The notes: generated by a model not told the origin, from the sequence alone. Positions 18,228-28,308 are shown, counted from the stretch's first letter. The stretch: 64,000 bases of DNA from Arenibacter sp. F20364 (GCF_023015905.1 NZ_JALKBD010000017.1:51573-115572), one strand, 5' to 3'. Numbers and translations are program-made.

Positions 18228-18524
18228 ATGGGAATTACAAAACAATATTTAAAGAGTAAGCCAGTCTGTAAGGTGACTTTTTCTGTACCTGCTGAAGATG
18301 CAAAGAAGGTGGCAGTAGTTGGGGATTTTAATAATTGGAGCCCTAAAGGCAGTGCATTGAAGAAATTGAAAAACGGAACTTTCAAAGGAACTTTTGATTT
18401 GCCAAAGGAAAGTACTTACGAATTCAAATATATAGTGGATGGTAATTACGTTAACGAAGCTGAGGCTGATCGTTACCAATGGAACGAATTTGCAGGTGCC
18501 GAGAATTCAGTATTGGAAATTTAA
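18228..18524 (+). CDS. Stand-alone isoamylase-N/CBM48 glycogen-binding domain protein
   Basis: The 98-residue protein is a single early-set Ig-like domain: VTFSVPAEDAKKVAVVGDFNNWSP is the CBM48/AMPK-beta signature with its GDFNNW carbohydrate-contact loop, and YEFKYIVDGNYV follows. No catalytic domain is attached. In Bacteroidota such proteins are common and presumed to bind glycogen or to modulate glycogen enzymes; no partner is nearby. It has its own promoter and a strong terminator, so it is a monocistronic unit. Confidence 0.88.
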   Translation: MGITKQYLKSKPVCKVTFSVPAEDAKKVAVVGDFNNWSPKGSALKKLKNGTFKGTFDLPKESTYEFKYIVDGNYVNEAEADRYQWNEFAGAENSVLEI

Positions 18525-18535
18525 TTGATCAATAT

Positions 18536-18570
18536 CTGATACCATTGGACCATTTTTTCAATGGTATCAG
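18536..18570 (+). terminator. Intrinsic terminator after the CBM48 gene
   Basis: A perfect 12-bp stem, CTGATACCATTG with CAATGGTATCAG, encloses an 11-base loop. It lies 12 bases after the stop codon. The T-run is in the loop rather than after the stem, so efficiency is uncertain. Confidence 0.75.
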
Positions 18571-18712
18571 ATTTATATAGGTATTCTATTTTCTTCTAAA
18601 CCGAATACCAACATCCAAGGTACGTCCAAAACCGTGGATTCACAGCGATTTAGTGGCCTAAGTAATATAGGGCTGCGGCTTATATGTTTTCCAAGCAATC
18701 TTCCGAACTTTC

Positions 18713-19537
18713 TTAAACTGCTACTATTCCCTTTATATGTGGGTGTGGATCATAATCCATCAAACTAAAATCTTCGAAAGTAAAGTCGAAAATATCCTTT
18801 ACCTCTGGATTCAGGACCATTTTTGGCAAGGGTCTTGGCTGTCTGCTTAATTGTAATTCAACTTGTTCAAAATGGTTGTTGTAGATATGTGCGTCACCAA
18901 AGGTGTGAATAAATTCGCCGGGTTGCAATCCGCAAACCTGTGCCATCATAAGGGTAAATAGGGCATAGGACGCTATATTGAACGGGACACCCAAAAATAT
19001 ATCGGCACTCCTTTGATATAATTGACAGGACAATTTACCATCGGCAACATAGAATTGAAAGAAGGCATGGCAAGGAGGCAATGCGGCTTTTCCATTGGCT
19101 ACATTTTCAGAAAATGATAATGAGGTGTCTGGAAGTACACTAGGGTTCCAGGCCGATACCAACATACGCCGACTGTTGGGATTGGTTTTAAGGGTGCTTA
19201 CAATATCCTTTATCTGGTCTATTTCATCCCCGTTCCAATTACGCCACTGATATCCGTAAACAGGACCTAAATTTCCATCTTCGTCCGCCCATTCGTTCCA
19301 AATGCGCACACCGTTTTCCTGCAGATAGCCAATATTGGTATCCCCCTTTAAAAACCAAAGTAATTCATGGACAATGGACTTCAAATGGAGTTTTTTGGTG
19401 GTAACCATGGGGAAACCCTCCGCCAGGTCAAAACGCATTTGATAACCAAAAACACTTTTGGTACCTGTACCGGTCCTGTCTCCTTTTTGAGTTCCATTTT
19501 CCAATACATGTTTTAGTAAATCGTGGTACTGTTTCAT
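18713..19537 (-). CDS. thyA: Thymidylate synthase
   Basis: ThyA methylates dUMP to dTMP with methylene-THF. The 274-residue protein carries the nucleophile C156 in [13 protein letters not shown], the phosphate-binding RTGTGT near the N-terminus, [18 protein letters not shown], and HIYNNHFEQ. Length is close to the short E. coli-like form. It lies downstream of the nucleoside transporter on the same strand (195 bases between, no clear gene in the gap), with folA 2.2 kb away. Confidence 0.97.
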   Translation of the reverse strand: MKQYHDLLKHVLENGTQKGDRTGTGTKSVFGYQMRFDLAEGFPMVTTKKLHLKSIVHELLWFLKGDTNIGYLQENGVRIWNEWADEDGNLGPVYGYQWRNWNGDEIDQIKDIVSTLKTNPNSRRMLVSAWNPSVLPDTSLSFSENVANGKAALPPCHAFFQFYVADGKLSCQLYQRSADIFLGVPFNIASYALFTLMMAQVCGLQPGEFIHTFGDAHIYNNHFEQVELQLSRQPRPLPKMVLNPEVKDIFDFTFEDFSLMDYDPHPHIKGIVAV

Positions 19538-19732
19538 AAGCTTCGGCCTTGACGCGCCCTATAAAATAGGGAGGTAAATATAGATTGATGTCCAATAATT
19601 AGTGTGATCAAAATTAGGTAAAACTAATTTCAGTAGGATCGGGAAGTGTTTTAAGTTATTAAATTTTATTAACGGGGAGCAGTGATCAATACTTCTTCAG
19701 GGGGTAATTTTTTCCAACGTGATTACGGTTGG

Positions 19733-21193
19733 TTAGCCCAGAATCATTCCGGCAATGGTAGCCGATAGCAAAGAGGCTATGGATCCTCCCAAAACCGCTT
19801 TCATTCCAAATTCCGACAAAGTTTTTCTTTGACCTGGAGCGAGGGAGCCTATACCGCCGATCTGAATCCCAATAGAGGCAAAATTGGCAAAACCACATAA
19901 CATATAAGTAGCCATAATTACCGATTTGTTAAATGTGAAATGGGTGCTGCTAGCTATATTCTTTAGTTCCGCCAATTGTATATATCCAATAAATTCACTT
20001 GCTGCCAATTTAATGCCCAATAACTGCCCCATGAGCATAATATCTACTGAATCCACCCCGATAAGCCACATAAGTGGGGCGAAAATTGTTCCTAGAATAG
20101 CTTCCAAGGAAAAATTGCCGTAAGGTGAGTTCAGAGCGATCCATGAGTTTAGGTGGGTAATGTCGCCTGTCCAATTTAAAATACCATTTATCATGGCAAT
20201 AAAGGCGACAAAAACCAAAAGCATGGCACCTACGTTTACGGCCAGTTTTAGGCCCTCGGTGGTTCCGTTCGAAATGGAATCCAAAATATTGGAACCAATT
20301 TTTTCATTCGAAACATGGACATCGGTATTGATTGCTTCGGTTTGCGGGTATAGAATTTTGGAGATAACGATGGCCCCGGGTGCAGCCATAACCGATGCTG
20401 CCAACAGGTGCTTGGCGAACTGTAGCCTTAGGACTGGGTCGTCTCCTCCTAAAAAACCAATATAGGCCGCCAAAACGGCTCCGGCTACGGTAGCCATGCC
20501 TCCGATCATTACCAAAAGCATTTCCGATCGGGTCATTTTTTCCAAATAGGCCTTTATTAACAATGGAGCCTCCGTTTGTCCTAAAAAAATATTCCCGGTG
20601 ACACTTAAACTTTCAGCTCCGGAAATTCCTAGTGATTTGGATAGTAACCAAGCTAATGCTTGGACTACTTTTTGAATTATTCCCAGATAGAACAGTACTG
20701 AAGTCAATGCCGAAAAGAAGATAATGGTGGGTAGGACCTGAAATGCAAAAATAAATCCAAAGGTATCCATGTCCACTACCAGACCTTCAAAAAGAAATTT
20801 GCTACCCGCCCTTGTAAAGTCAAGGATGCTGACAAAAATTTTACCTCCAAACTCAAAGATTTTGGAAACAAAGCTGAGGTCAAATCTATAACCAAAGGCA
20901 TTAAAACCAATTTTTTCGCCAATTAGAATACAAATGGCCAAAAGCAGTTGGATAAAGAGTCCGATTCCTGCGGTTTTCCAATTAATGGCTTTTTTATTAT
21001 TACTAAAGAGGTAGGCTATGAAAATCAAAGATGACATTCCTAAGACACCTCGCCATATACTTTGAAATGATACACCTTGATTGGGGGTGATTCCAGAAGT
21101 ACTGTGGAGTATGTTTGGGTTGCTAATTTCTTGGGCATGGGATGGAAATGCTATAAAGCAGAAAATAAATAAAACCCAAAGCTTATTTCTCAT
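19733..21193 (-). CDS. Concentrative nucleoside transporter (NupC/CNT family)
   Basis: The 486-residue membrane protein imports nucleosides with a cation gradient. About ten hydrophobic segments are visible, with CNT hallmarks: GNIFLGQTEAPLLIKAYLEKMTRSEM, SVTGNIFLGQ and, near the C-terminus, YMLCGFANFASIGIQIGGIGSLAPGQR. Unusually it begins with a signal-peptide-like segment (MRNKLWVLFIFCFIAFPSHAQ) and a short polar stretch before the first core helix. It is upstream of thyA and 24 bases downstream of the bifunctional-nuclease gene, a likely operon. Nucleoside salvage fits the nearby thyA. Confidence 0.92.
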   Translation of the reverse strand: MRNKLWVLFIFCFIAFPSHAQEISNPNILHSTSGITPNQGVSFQSIWRGVLGMSSLIFIAYLFSNNKKAINWKTAGIGLFIQLLLAICILIGEKIGFNAFGYRFDLSFVSKIFEFGGKIFVSILDFTRAGSKFLFEGLVVDMDTFGFIFAFQVLPTIIFFSALTSVLFYLGIIQKVVQALAWLLSKSLGISGAESLSVTGNIFLGQTEAPLLIKAYLEKMTRSEMLLVMIGGMATVAGAVLAAYIGFLGGDDPVLRLQFAKHLLAASVMAAPGAIVISKILYPQTEAINTDVHVSNEKIGSNILDSISNGTTEGLKLAVNVGAMLLVFVAFIAMINGILNWTGDITHLNSWIALNSPYGNFSLEAILGTIFAPLMWLIGVDSVDIMLMGQLLGIKLAASEFIGYIQLAELKNIASSTHFTFNKSVIMATYMLCGFANFASIGIQIGGIGSLAPGQRKTLSEFGMKAVLGGSIASLLSATIAGMILG

Positions 21194-21217
21194 CCAGTAG
21201 TCTTATAAATTCCTAAA

Positions 21218-21847
21218 CTATTTACGTTTGGAGATCTCGTCCCGGAGTTTTGCGGCCTTTTCATAGTCTTCACTGGCAACGGCCTTGTCCAATTCGGCAT
21301 ACAATTCCTCGGTACTCAGTTCTTTGTAGCCCTCGGAAGCGCCTGGGTTTATTTCTACTGTTTCTCCTTCCTGAAGAATTTCATCGACCATAATGCTGTC
21401 ATCAGAATCTTCCTTGTCCTTCTCTTTTGAAGAAAATTTGAGGAATATACCTGCCTTATCCAATATGGTCTTGTAGGTGAATATAGGAGCGTTAAACCTT
21501 AGGGCCAAAGCAATAGCATCGCTGGTCCTGGCATCTATGATTTCCTCTATTTTATCGCGTTCGCAAATAATACTTGAATAGAAAACACCATCAACCAATT
21601 TGTGGATGATAACTTGTTTGATCACGATATCGAAGCGATCGGCAAAATTTTTAAAAAGATCATGGGTCAGTGGTCTTGGAGGCTTAATTTCCTTCTCCAA
21701 GGCAATAGCTATGGATTGGGCTTCAAAGGCGCCAATAACGATAGGTAGTTTGCGATCACCATCAACTTCATTCAATATAAGGGCATATGCACCATTTTGC
21801 GTTTGGCTATAGGATATCCCCTTTATTTTTAATCTAACTAAACTCAT
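21218..21847 (-). CDS. Bifunctional nuclease family protein (DUF151) with UVR motif
   Basis: Residues 1 to about 135 form the DUF151 domain (GAYALILNEVDGDRKLPIVIGAFEAQSIAIALE, and RTSDAIALALRFNAPIF). After an acidic linker, residues about 175-209 form a UvrB/UvrC-type helical hairpin (EELYAELDKAVASEDYEKAAKLRDE). A plant member of DUF151 has been reported to have DNase and RNase activity; bacterial roles are poorly known. At 209 residues it has the usual Bacteroidota architecture. It lies between etfA upstream and the nucleoside transporter downstream on the same strand. Confidence 0.9.
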   Translation of the reverse strand: MSLVRLKIKGISYSQTQNGAYALILNEVDGDRKLPIVIGAFEAQSIAIALEKEIKPPRPLTHDLFKNFADRFDIVIKQVIIHKLVDGVFYSSIICERDKIEEIIDARTSDAIALALRFNAPIFTYKTILDKAGIFLKFSSKEKDKEDSDDSIMVDEILQEGETVEINPGASEGYKELSTEELYAELDKAVASEDYEKAAKLRDEISKRK

Positions 21848-21937
21848 AGAAATTTATCAACTAAAAAAGGCTGTTCAAAAGACTGGACGGACCATGTATG
21901 TTTGAGCAGCCCTTTAAGGGGCACAATTTAACAAAAA

Positions 21938-22906
21938 TTAAGCGTTTTGTGCCTTAAATTCCTTTAATTTTTCGATTAGCTTGGGAACAACTTCAAAAGC
22001 ATCGCCTACAACACCATAGTCGGCAGCTTTGAAAAACGGGGCTTCCGGGTCGGTATTGATGACTACTTTTACTTTGGAGGAGCTAACTCCTGCCAAGTGT
22101 TGGATTGCCCCTGAGATGCCTATGGCAATATATAGGTTGCTAGCTACCGGTTTACCTGTTTGTCCAACATGCTCCCCATGAGGTCTCCATCCAAGGTCCG
22201 ATACAGGTTTGGAACAGGCAGTTGCCGCACCCAATACTTCGGCCAATTCTTCTATCATTCCCCAGTTTTCTGGACCTTTTAGCCCACGTCCGCCCGAAAC
22301 TACAATGTCGGCATCTGCAATAGTGGCTTTTCCGACCACCTTGTCTATTTCTAAGGATTTTGTAGTAAATGAATCTTCCCCAATGTTAGGGTCAAAGCTC
22401 TCTACCGCGACAGTAGTTTTATTTTCCGCACTTCCAAAAGCATTATTGGAAACTCCAATAATTTTAATTTCAGAACTGATTTCGGTAGAGGCAAAACCCT
22501 TGTTGCTAAAGACGGTTCTTTTTACCTTGAACGGACTGGTGCTCTCGGGGGCTGATACTACATTTGGAACATAACCGGCCTTTAGTTGGGCAGTTAAAAT
22601 TGGAGCTAAAAATTTTGTATCCGCACTGGAGCTAAGAATAATGACCTTGGCGGATTCCGTTTCCGCTGCCTGGCCAATTACGTTGGCAAAAGCCTTTGCA
22701 TTAAAGGTTTTTAGACAATCATTGGAAACATTCAGTACTTTGGAAATTCCGAATTCACCCAGACCTTCAACGTCAGTGGCGTTAATGGAAAGTGCAATAG
22801 CCGTAGTTCCCAATTGCTTTGCTACCTCATAGGCGTAGGAGGCAACCTCATGAGCATTCTTTTTAAATTTTCCGTTTTCGGATTCTGTATATACTAAAAC
22901 TGACAT
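21938..22906 (-). CDS. etfA: Electron transfer flavoprotein subunit alpha
   Basis: EtfA binds FAD and, with EtfB, passes electrons from acyl-CoA dehydrogenases to the quinone pool. The 322-residue protein has the C-terminal FAD-binding signature with [19 protein letters not shown] and [14 protein letters not shown]. The spacing of elements fits ordinary, non-bifurcating ETF, but this is judged by eye. It follows etfB after 141 bases on the same strand. Confidence 0.96.
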   Translation of the reverse strand: MSVLVYTESENGKFKKNAHEVASYAYEVAKQLGTTAIALSINATDVEGLGEFGISKVLNVSNDCLKTFNAKAFANVIGQAAETESAKVIILSSSADTKFLAPILTAQLKAGYVPNVVSAPESTSPFKVKRTVFSNKGFASTEISSEIKIIGVSNNAFGSAENKTTVAVESFDPNIGEDSFTTKSLEIDKVVGKATIADADIVVSGGRGLKGPENWGMIEELAEVLGAATACSKPVSDLGWRPHGEHVGQTGKPVASNLYIAIGISGAIQHLAGVSSSKVKVVINTDPEAPFFKAADYGVVGDAFEVVPKLIEKLKEFKAQNA

Positions 22907-23047
22907 AGATTTTAATTTTTATGTAAGGGCCTGCTTTTAAAGATATATTGTGTTGGGCCCAATAAATTATTTTCTTTTAGACTGATAAAGACTTAGTTTT
23001 TATGCTCTGCTTTCTTGCTGTATGAAACTATTCCTGGGATCTGAATG

Positions 23048-23794
23048 TTAGATCACTTTGGCTTCATTGTGCAATAAATTGATCAATTCATCAATGTTTT
23101 CTGCATCTACCAAAGTAACCTTGCCTTTTGGGGCAGGTTTTTCAAATTTAACGTCTGCTGTTACATTATTGGATGATACCGGTTCAACTACGTTTAATTT
23201 CTTTTGGCGGGCCATCATGATTCCCCTCATGTTCGGAATTCTTAGGTCGCTTTCGGCAACTAGGCCTTTTTGTCCCCCGATAACCAATGGTAATGTAGTA
23301 GTCAATTTTTCCTTTCCACCATCGATCTCCCTTGTAACGGTAGCATTGTTGCCCTCAATTTCCAGGCTTATACAAGTGTTAACGAAGTTCATTCCCAATA
23401 AAGTGGCTAAAATACCAGGGACCATGCCGCCATTGTAATCAATGGATTCACGTCCAGCGATCACAAGGTCGTATGCTCCGCTTTTTACAATTTCCGCCAA
23501 TTGCTCGGCTACGAAAAAACCATCTGAAGGTACTGCGTTTATACGTATTGCTTCATCGGCACCAATAGCAAGCGCTTTTCTAATGGTCGGTTCTGTGCTG
23601 GCCTCCCCAACTGTGGCAACATGTACTGTGGCTCCCTGCTTTTCCTTGAACCACATGGCGCGGGTCAGGCCAAATTCGTCATTGGGATTAATGACAAACT
23701 GAACCCCATTGGTGTCAAATTTAGTGTCACCGTCAGTGAAGTTTATTTTTGAAGTAGTGTCCGGGACATTACTTAGACATACTAGAATTTTCAT
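23048..23794 (-). CDS. etfB: Electron transfer flavoprotein subunit beta
   Basis: The partner of EtfA binds AMP and contributes to the electron-transfer interface. The 248-residue protein begins MKILVCLSNVPDTTSKI and carries the beta-subunit signature near residues 160-200 (REIDGGKEKLTTTLPLVIGG followed by DLRIPNMRGIMMARQKKL). It is first in the etfB-etfA pair. Its promoter region is shared with divergent pdhB and contains a perfect 26-bp palindrome that may be an operator. Confidence 0.96.
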   Translation of the reverse strand: MKILVCLSNVPDTTSKINFTDGDTKFDTNGVQFVINPNDEFGLTRAMWFKEKQGATVHVATVGEASTEPTIRKALAIGADEAIRINAVPSDGFFVAEQLAEIVKSGAYDLVIAGRESIDYNGGMVPGILATLLGMNFVNTCISLEIEGNNATVTREIDGGKEKLTTTLPLVIGGQKGLVAESDLRIPNMRGIMMARQKKLNVVEPVSSNNVTADVKFEKPAPKGKVTLVDAENIDELINLLHNEAKVI

Positions 23795-23855
23795 ATATTA
23801 ATATTTTGTTGACCGTTAATTAAGAAATGGTCGCTAAGATACTCAATAATTTTTT

Positions 23856-23881
23856 AAATTACTATGCATGCATAGTAATTT
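23856..23881. promoter_or_regulatory. Perfect 26-bp palindrome between etfB and pdhB
   Basis: The left half AAATTACTATGCA (23856-23868) is the exact reverse complement of the right half (23869-23881), with no loop. It sits 62 bases before etfB and 101 bases before pdhB, which diverge. A loop-free palindrome in a divergent promoter region fits a dimeric repressor site better than a terminator. The regulator is unknown. Confidence 0.6.
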
Positions 23882-23931
23882 TTTTGAGGTATTTTTAATT
23901 GTTAACTTCTTAATTTTGATATATTATTTCC

Positions 23932-23939
23932 TACTTTTG
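23932..23939 (+). promoter_or_regulatory. Putative -7 box for pdhB
   Basis: TACTTTTG fits TAnnTTTG and lies 42 bases before the start codon. No TTG is present at a standard -33 spacing. Confidence 0.45.
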
Positions 23940-23981
23940 CTAGCGCTTTAAGCATTTTAACATAAAGATTCCATTTTACAG

Positions 23982-24962
23982 ATGAAAACACTACAGTTTA
24001 GGGAGGCTATACAGCAAGCAATGTCCGAGGAGATGAGGAGGGACGAGTCCATTTATTTAATGGGTGAGGAAGTTGCTGAATACAACGGGGCCTATAAGGC
24101 TTCTAAAGGAATGTTGGATGAATTTGGCCCGGAAAGGGTAATAGACACCCCTATATCCGAGCTTGGTTTTGCCGGTATTGGTGTAGGTTCGGCTATGACT
24201 GGTAATAGACCTATTATAGAGTTTATGACGTTCAATTTCGCTTTGGTAGGGATTGATCAAATCATCAATAATGCGGCCAAGATCAGGCAAATGTCCGGCG
24301 GTCAATTCAATTGTCCCATTGTTTTTCGCGGTCCAACAGCCTCTGCCGGTCAATTGGCAGCGACCCATTCACAAGCTTTTGAAAGTTGGTACGCCAACTG
24401 TCCCGGGTTAAAAGTGGTGGTTCCTTCCAATCCAAAGGATGCCAAGGGGCTTTTAAAGGCATCCATACGGGATAATGACCCAGTTATATTTATGGAGTCG
24501 GAACAAATGTATGGCGATAAAGGTGAAGTGCCGGAAGGAGATTTTACAATTCCGTTGGGTGTTGCGGATATTAGGAGGGAAGGTACAGATGTTACCATTG
24601 TTTCCTTTGGTAAAATTATAAAGGAGGCGGATAAGGCGGCCGAAGAGTTGGCCAAGGAAAATATTAGTGTAGAAATTATTGACTTACGTACGGTTAAGCC
24701 ATTGGATTACGAGGCGGTTTTAAAATCGGTGAAGAAAACCAATAGATTGGTGATTTTGGAAGAAGCTTGGCCTTTTGGCAATGTGGCTACCGAGATAACC
24801 TATCATGTGCAGTCCAACGCTTTCGATTATTTGGATGCTCCAATAGTTAAGATCAATACTGCCGATACACCGGCCCCATATTCCCCTGTACTATTGGCAG
24901 AATGGTTGCCCAACTATGAAGATGTTGTAAAGGCGGTCAAGAAAGTATTGTACAAATTATAA
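23982..24962 (+). CDS. pdhB: Pyruvate dehydrogenase E1 subunit beta
   Basis: The beta subunit of the alpha2beta2 E1 enzyme supports thiamine-diphosphate-dependent decarboxylation of pyruvate for the PDH complex. The 326-residue protein opens with the typical MKTLQFREAIQQAMSEEMRRD, and carries EFMTFNFALVGIDQIINNAAK and EEAWPFGNVATEI. The alpha subunit and E2 are not nearby, so pdhB is transcribed apart from its partners. It is monocistronic, ending in a terminator, and divergent from etfB. Confidence 0.93.
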   Translation: MKTLQFREAIQQAMSEEMRRDESIYLMGEEVAEYNGAYKASKGMLDEFGPERVIDTPISELGFAGIGVGSAMTGNRPIIEFMTFNFALVGIDQIINNAAKIRQMSGGQFNCPIVFRGPTASAGQLAATHSQAFESWYANCPGLKVVVPSNPKDAKGLLKASIRDNDPVIFMESEQMYGDKGEVPEGDFTIPLGVADIRREGTDVTIVSFGKIIKEADKAAEELAKENISVEIIDLRTVKPLDYEAVLKSVKKTNRLVILEEAWPFGNVATEITYHVQSNAFDYLDAPIVKINTADTPAPYSPVLLAEWLPNYEDVVKAVKKVLYKL

Positions 24963-24985
24963 TATATATCTAAAAATGATGTTTT

Positions 24986-25017
24986 AGCTTCGTTGACCTA
25001 GGGTTGACGGAGCTTTT
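24986..25017 (+). terminator. Intrinsic terminator after pdhB
   Basis: AGCTTCGT pairs with ACGGAGCT (one G-T pair) around a 13-base loop and is followed by TTTT. Confidence 0.7.
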
Positions 25018-25106
25018 ATGTTATAAATCCAATTAAAAGGGTAAGTATAGACTGTTGGATACGTCTATACGCTCAGTTTCTAACTATTAGGGAGTGAAAC
25101 TCTTTT

Positions 25107-27626
25107 ATGGGGGTCTTTTTAAATAAGAAAATGACAAGAATCCTTTTAATCTTTTTTCTAGTTATCGTTCAATGCGCTGTTTCCCAGACCAAGGTTGGGG
25201 GTATTGTGTTGGATGAATCTGGCGAACCTGTGTCATTTGCCAATGTTTTGTTCAAGGATTCTTCAGAAGGTACCATAACCAATGACAACGGTAGGTTTTA
25301 TATGGAATCCGATAATACCCATTCTACTTTATTGGTATCTTTTATTGGTTATGAGACCAAAGAAATAAACCTTACTACTAAGGTTACCTATGACATGAAT
25401 ATTGTACTGGCCGAGTCCAGTGAACAGTTGGACGAGGTGGTGGTATATGTGGGGAAAACCGATAAGAAGAATAATCCGGCGATAGATATCCTTAAAAAAA
25501 TATGGGCCAAAAAACGTGAGAACGGGGTTCATATGTTTAAGCAATATGAGTTTGATAAATACGAGAAAGTAGAGTTCGACCTAAATACCATAGACAGCGC
25601 CCTAATGAAGAGCAGGGTTTTTAGAGGGTTGGAATTTGTGTTTAATGATTTGGATACTTCACGGATAACAGGGAAAACCTATTTGCCTATTTTTTTGAAC
25701 GAAACATTCTCAAAGGTCTATGGGAATAACGAAACGGCCTCAGTAAAAGAGGATGTACTTGGGAGTAAGAATTCTGGCTTCAACAACAATCAGGCTATAA
25801 TTGCATTCATTGCCGATCTGTATTCCGATTATGATATTTACGATAATTATTTAAAATTTTTCGATAAAAGTTTTACCAGTCCCTTATCCAGGACAGGTGT
25901 GGATACCTATAATTATGTCTTGGCCGATAGTGCTTATATAGACAATAAATGGTGCTACAATATTATTTATTATCCGAGAAGGAAGAACGAGCTTACCTTT
26001 AAAGGAGACTTTTGGGTAAACGATACTACCTACGCGGTAAAGAATATAAATTTAGCTGTCACCAAAAGTGCCAATATCAACTGGGTCAAGGAAATTTATA
26101 TTGAACAGGAGTTCGATGTGGTGAACGATTCTGTTTTTCTCTTGACCAGGGACTATATGCTGTCCGACTTTAGTTTTAATAAAAAAGAAAAGTCGAGGGG
26201 GGTTTATGGCAAGAGGACTACGGTCTATGGGGATTACAAATTTGATCAGCCCAAACCGAACGAGTTTTATAGGGCCAAGACCGATCCATTTGATCCAATG
26301 GTCTTAAATAAGGAAGATGAATTTTGGGAAACCAATAGGTTGGAATCGTTGAATGCCGATGAAAAAGGTATCTATAAATTATTGGACACCCTAAAGACAG
26401 TGCCCAAATTTAAAAGCTATTATAACATAGTGAGTATTTTGGGTTCCGGATATGTGGAAATAGATAAATGGAATTTGGACCTTGGGGATGTGTACAGTGT
26501 TTTTGGATATAATGAAGCTGAGGGAGTGCGCCTGAGGGCAGGGGCACGAACATATTTTGGTCAGAACGATCCTTGGCGATTACAAGCTTATCTGGCTTAT
26601 GGATTTGGGGACGATAAATTTAAATATGGTGTTTCCGGAAAATGGTTGGTGGACAAGAAATCCAGATTTATCGTTTCGGGAGGAAAAAGAAGGGATATAG
26701 AACAATTGGGGATTAGCTTAACGGCAACCACGGATGTCTTGGGAAGAAGTATTGCCTCTTCCTCGGTGTTTACCGTTGGGTCAAATGATAGGCTTACCAA
26801 TATAGATCTTAGCACTTTTAATCTGGAGCTGGAACCGGTTACCAACTTAAGAATAGGGGTGGGAGGTGCTTATAGGACACTTAGTTCTGCCTTGCCCAAT
26901 GCCTTTAGTTTGGATTACATAGACCCAACATCACCTACTGGGACATCATCGGAGATTAATCAATTTGATCTATCTACCATTCTTATCTATACTCCTGGGA
27001 AGAAAACCATAGGCAATGGGGTGGAAAGAAGGGATGTCAACGATAATTACAGTACCTTGTTTTTGTCCTATACCAACGGAATCAAGAACTTCTTGGATAG
27101 TGATTTCGATTATAAAAAGGTTCAGTTTAGCTACACCCAACCTTGGCAGGTGGGTGGTCTTGGAAGGTTGTTAAGTACCGTGGAGATAGGAAAGACCTAT
27201 GGGGATGTGCCGTTGGGATTGCTTAACGCTATTCCTGGAAATCAAACATTCTTCTCTGTTTACAATACTTTTTCCAATCTCGATTTTTATGAATTTGTTA
27301 CCGATACTTATGTTTCGGCACATTTGGAACATAATTTTAACGGTAGGTTTTTCTCGAGAATTCCCTTTATGAGAAAATGGAACCTAAGGGAAATTATAGG
27401 TTTAAGAGGAGTCTGGGGAGAACTTTCGAATGAAAACAAAGCCTTGAGTGCTCCGGCAAATATTCCTTTATTGGCTCCAAATGATAAGATATATTGGGAG
27501 TATTCGGTAGGAGTAGGGAATATATTAAAGATATTGAGGATCGATTTCAATTTCAGGGGAAATTATTTGGAAAACCCAGGAGCAAGGTCTTTTGGGGTAA
27601 CGGGGTCTTTTGGATTTCATTTCTAG
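25107..27626 (+). CDS. DUF5686 outer-membrane protein with carboxypeptidase-like N-domain
   Basis: The 839-residue protein has a signal peptide (LLIFFLVIVQCAVSQ) and a CarboxypepD_reg-like beta-sandwich at about residues 25-110 (VGGIVLDESGEPVSFANVLFK ending DEVVVY). The long DUF5686 region, with many alternating aromatic/polar strands near the C-terminus (GARSFGVTGSFGFHF), suggests an outer-membrane barrel. The function of the family is unknown. Two starts are possible: ATG at 25107 or ATG at 25131, which lies after an A-rich stretch and gives a neater signal peptide. It is followed by ppa. Confidence 0.87.
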   Translation: MGVFLNKKMTRILLIFFLVIVQCAVSQTKVGGIVLDESGEPVSFANVLFKDSSEGTITNDNGRFYMESDNTHSTLLVSFIGYETKEINLTTKVTYDMNIVLAESSEQLDEVVVYVGKTDKKNNPAIDILKKIWAKKRENGVHMFKQYEFDKYEKVEFDLNTIDSALMKSRVFRGLEFVFNDLDTSRITGKTYLPIFLNETFSKVYGNNETASVKEDVLGSKNSGFNNNQAIIAFIADLYSDYDIYDNYLKFFDKSFTSPLSRTGVDTYNYVLADSAYIDNKWCYNIIYYPRRKNELTFKGDFWVNDTTYAVKNINLAVTKSANINWVKEIYIEQEFDVVNDSVFLLTRDYMLSDFSFNKKEKSRGVYGKRTTVYGDYKFDQPKPNEFYRAKTDPFDPMVLNKEDEFWETNRLESLNADEKGIYKLLDTLKTVPKFKSYYNIVSILGSGYVEIDKWNLDLGDVYSVFGYNEAEGVRLRAGARTYFGQNDPWRLQAYLAYGFGDDKFKYGVSGKWLVDKKSRFIVSGGKRRDIEQLGISLTATTDVLGRSIASSSVFTVGSNDRLTNIDLSTFNLELEPVTNLRIGVGGAYRTLSSALPNAFSLDYIDPTSPTGTSSEINQFDLSTILIYTPGKKTIGNGVERRDVNDNYSTLFLSYTNGIKNFLDSDFDYKKVQFSYTQPWQVGGLGRLLSTVEIGKTYGDVPLGLLNAIPGNQTFFSVYNTFSNLDFYEFVTDTYVSAHLEHNFNGRFFSRIPFMRKWNLREIIGLRGVWGELSNENKALSAPANIPLLAPNDKIYWEYSVGVGNILKILRIDFNFRGNYLENPGARSFGVTGSFGFHF

Positions 27627-27696
27627 TATTCATTTTTAACAGTTACCTGATATTAATTTGTTATTTTAGAACAATTATAAGATTAAACATAACCAT

Positions 27697-28227
27697 ATGA
27701 GCAGTGAAGAAATTACGTCGTTCGATGTATTGATTGAAATACCAAAGGGTAGTAGAAACAAATATGAATACGATTTTGCCCTAAAGAAGATAAGGTACGA
27801 TAGGATGATTTTTTCATCCATGATGTATCCGGCCGACTATGGGTTTGTCCCAGAGACTTTGGCATTGGACGGTGATCCATTGGATGTTCTTGTTTTGGTC
27901 ACCGAAGCAACATTTCCCGGTTGTGTAATGGAAGTTAAACCTATAGGTGTCTTTCATATGACCGATGAAAAAGGACCTGATGAAAAGGTGATATGTGTGC
28001 CAGTATCGGATCCGATCTGGAACAAGATCACTGATCTAAACGAATTGAATCCGCATTTAATTAAGGAAATAGAACATTTCTTTAAAGTCTACAAGGACCT
28101 TGAAAAGAAAAAGGTCGACGTTGGCGGTTGGGGAGAACAACGGGAAGCCAAGGAAATTGTGGCAAAATGTATACAAAGGTTCAAAGATAGTGACGTACCA
28201 AAACAGGATGTAAGTATAAAGTATTAG
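27697..28227 (+). CDS. ppa: Soluble inorganic pyrophosphatase (family I)
   Basis: Ppa hydrolyses cytosolic pyrophosphate to two phosphates. The 176-residue protein has family I landmarks: EIPKGSRNKYEYD, YPADYGFVPETLALDGDPLDVLVL with the metal-binding aspartates of DGDPLDVL, and, near the C-terminus, KKVDVGGWG. It is immediately followed by a terminator and then by the membrane pyrophosphatase gene. Confidence 0.96.
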   Translation: MSSEEITSFDVLIEIPKGSRNKYEYDFALKKIRYDRMIFSSMMYPADYGFVPETLALDGDPLDVLVLVTEATFPGCVMEVKPIGVFHMTDEKGPDEKVICVPVSDPIWNKITDLNELNPHLIKEIEHFFKVYKDLEKKKVDVGGWGEQREAKEIVAKCIQRFKDSDVPKQDVSIKY

Positions 28228-28251
28228 TACATAATTTTTAAAAAGCTGAAG

Positions 28252-28284
28252 AGCAATATTGCGGAGGTAATATTGCTTTTTTTA
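28252..28284 (+). terminator. Intrinsic terminator after ppa
   Basis: AGCAATATT pairs perfectly with AATATTGCT around an 8-base loop and is followed by a run of eight T. Confidence 0.85.
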
Positions 28285-28300
28285 TTCTGTCATATTTTAC

Positions 28301-28308
28301 TACTTTTG
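28301..28308 (+). promoter_or_regulatory. Putative -7 box for hppA
   Basis: TACTTTTG fits TAnnTTTG, 50 bases before the hppA start and after the ppa terminator. It supports separate transcription. The -33 element is not clear. Confidence 0.5.

Noticed and set aside
22926..22970. GGGCC/GGCCC pairing between etfB and etfA as a terminator
   Set aside because: The stem is only 5 bp with a long loop and no T-run on the coding strand.
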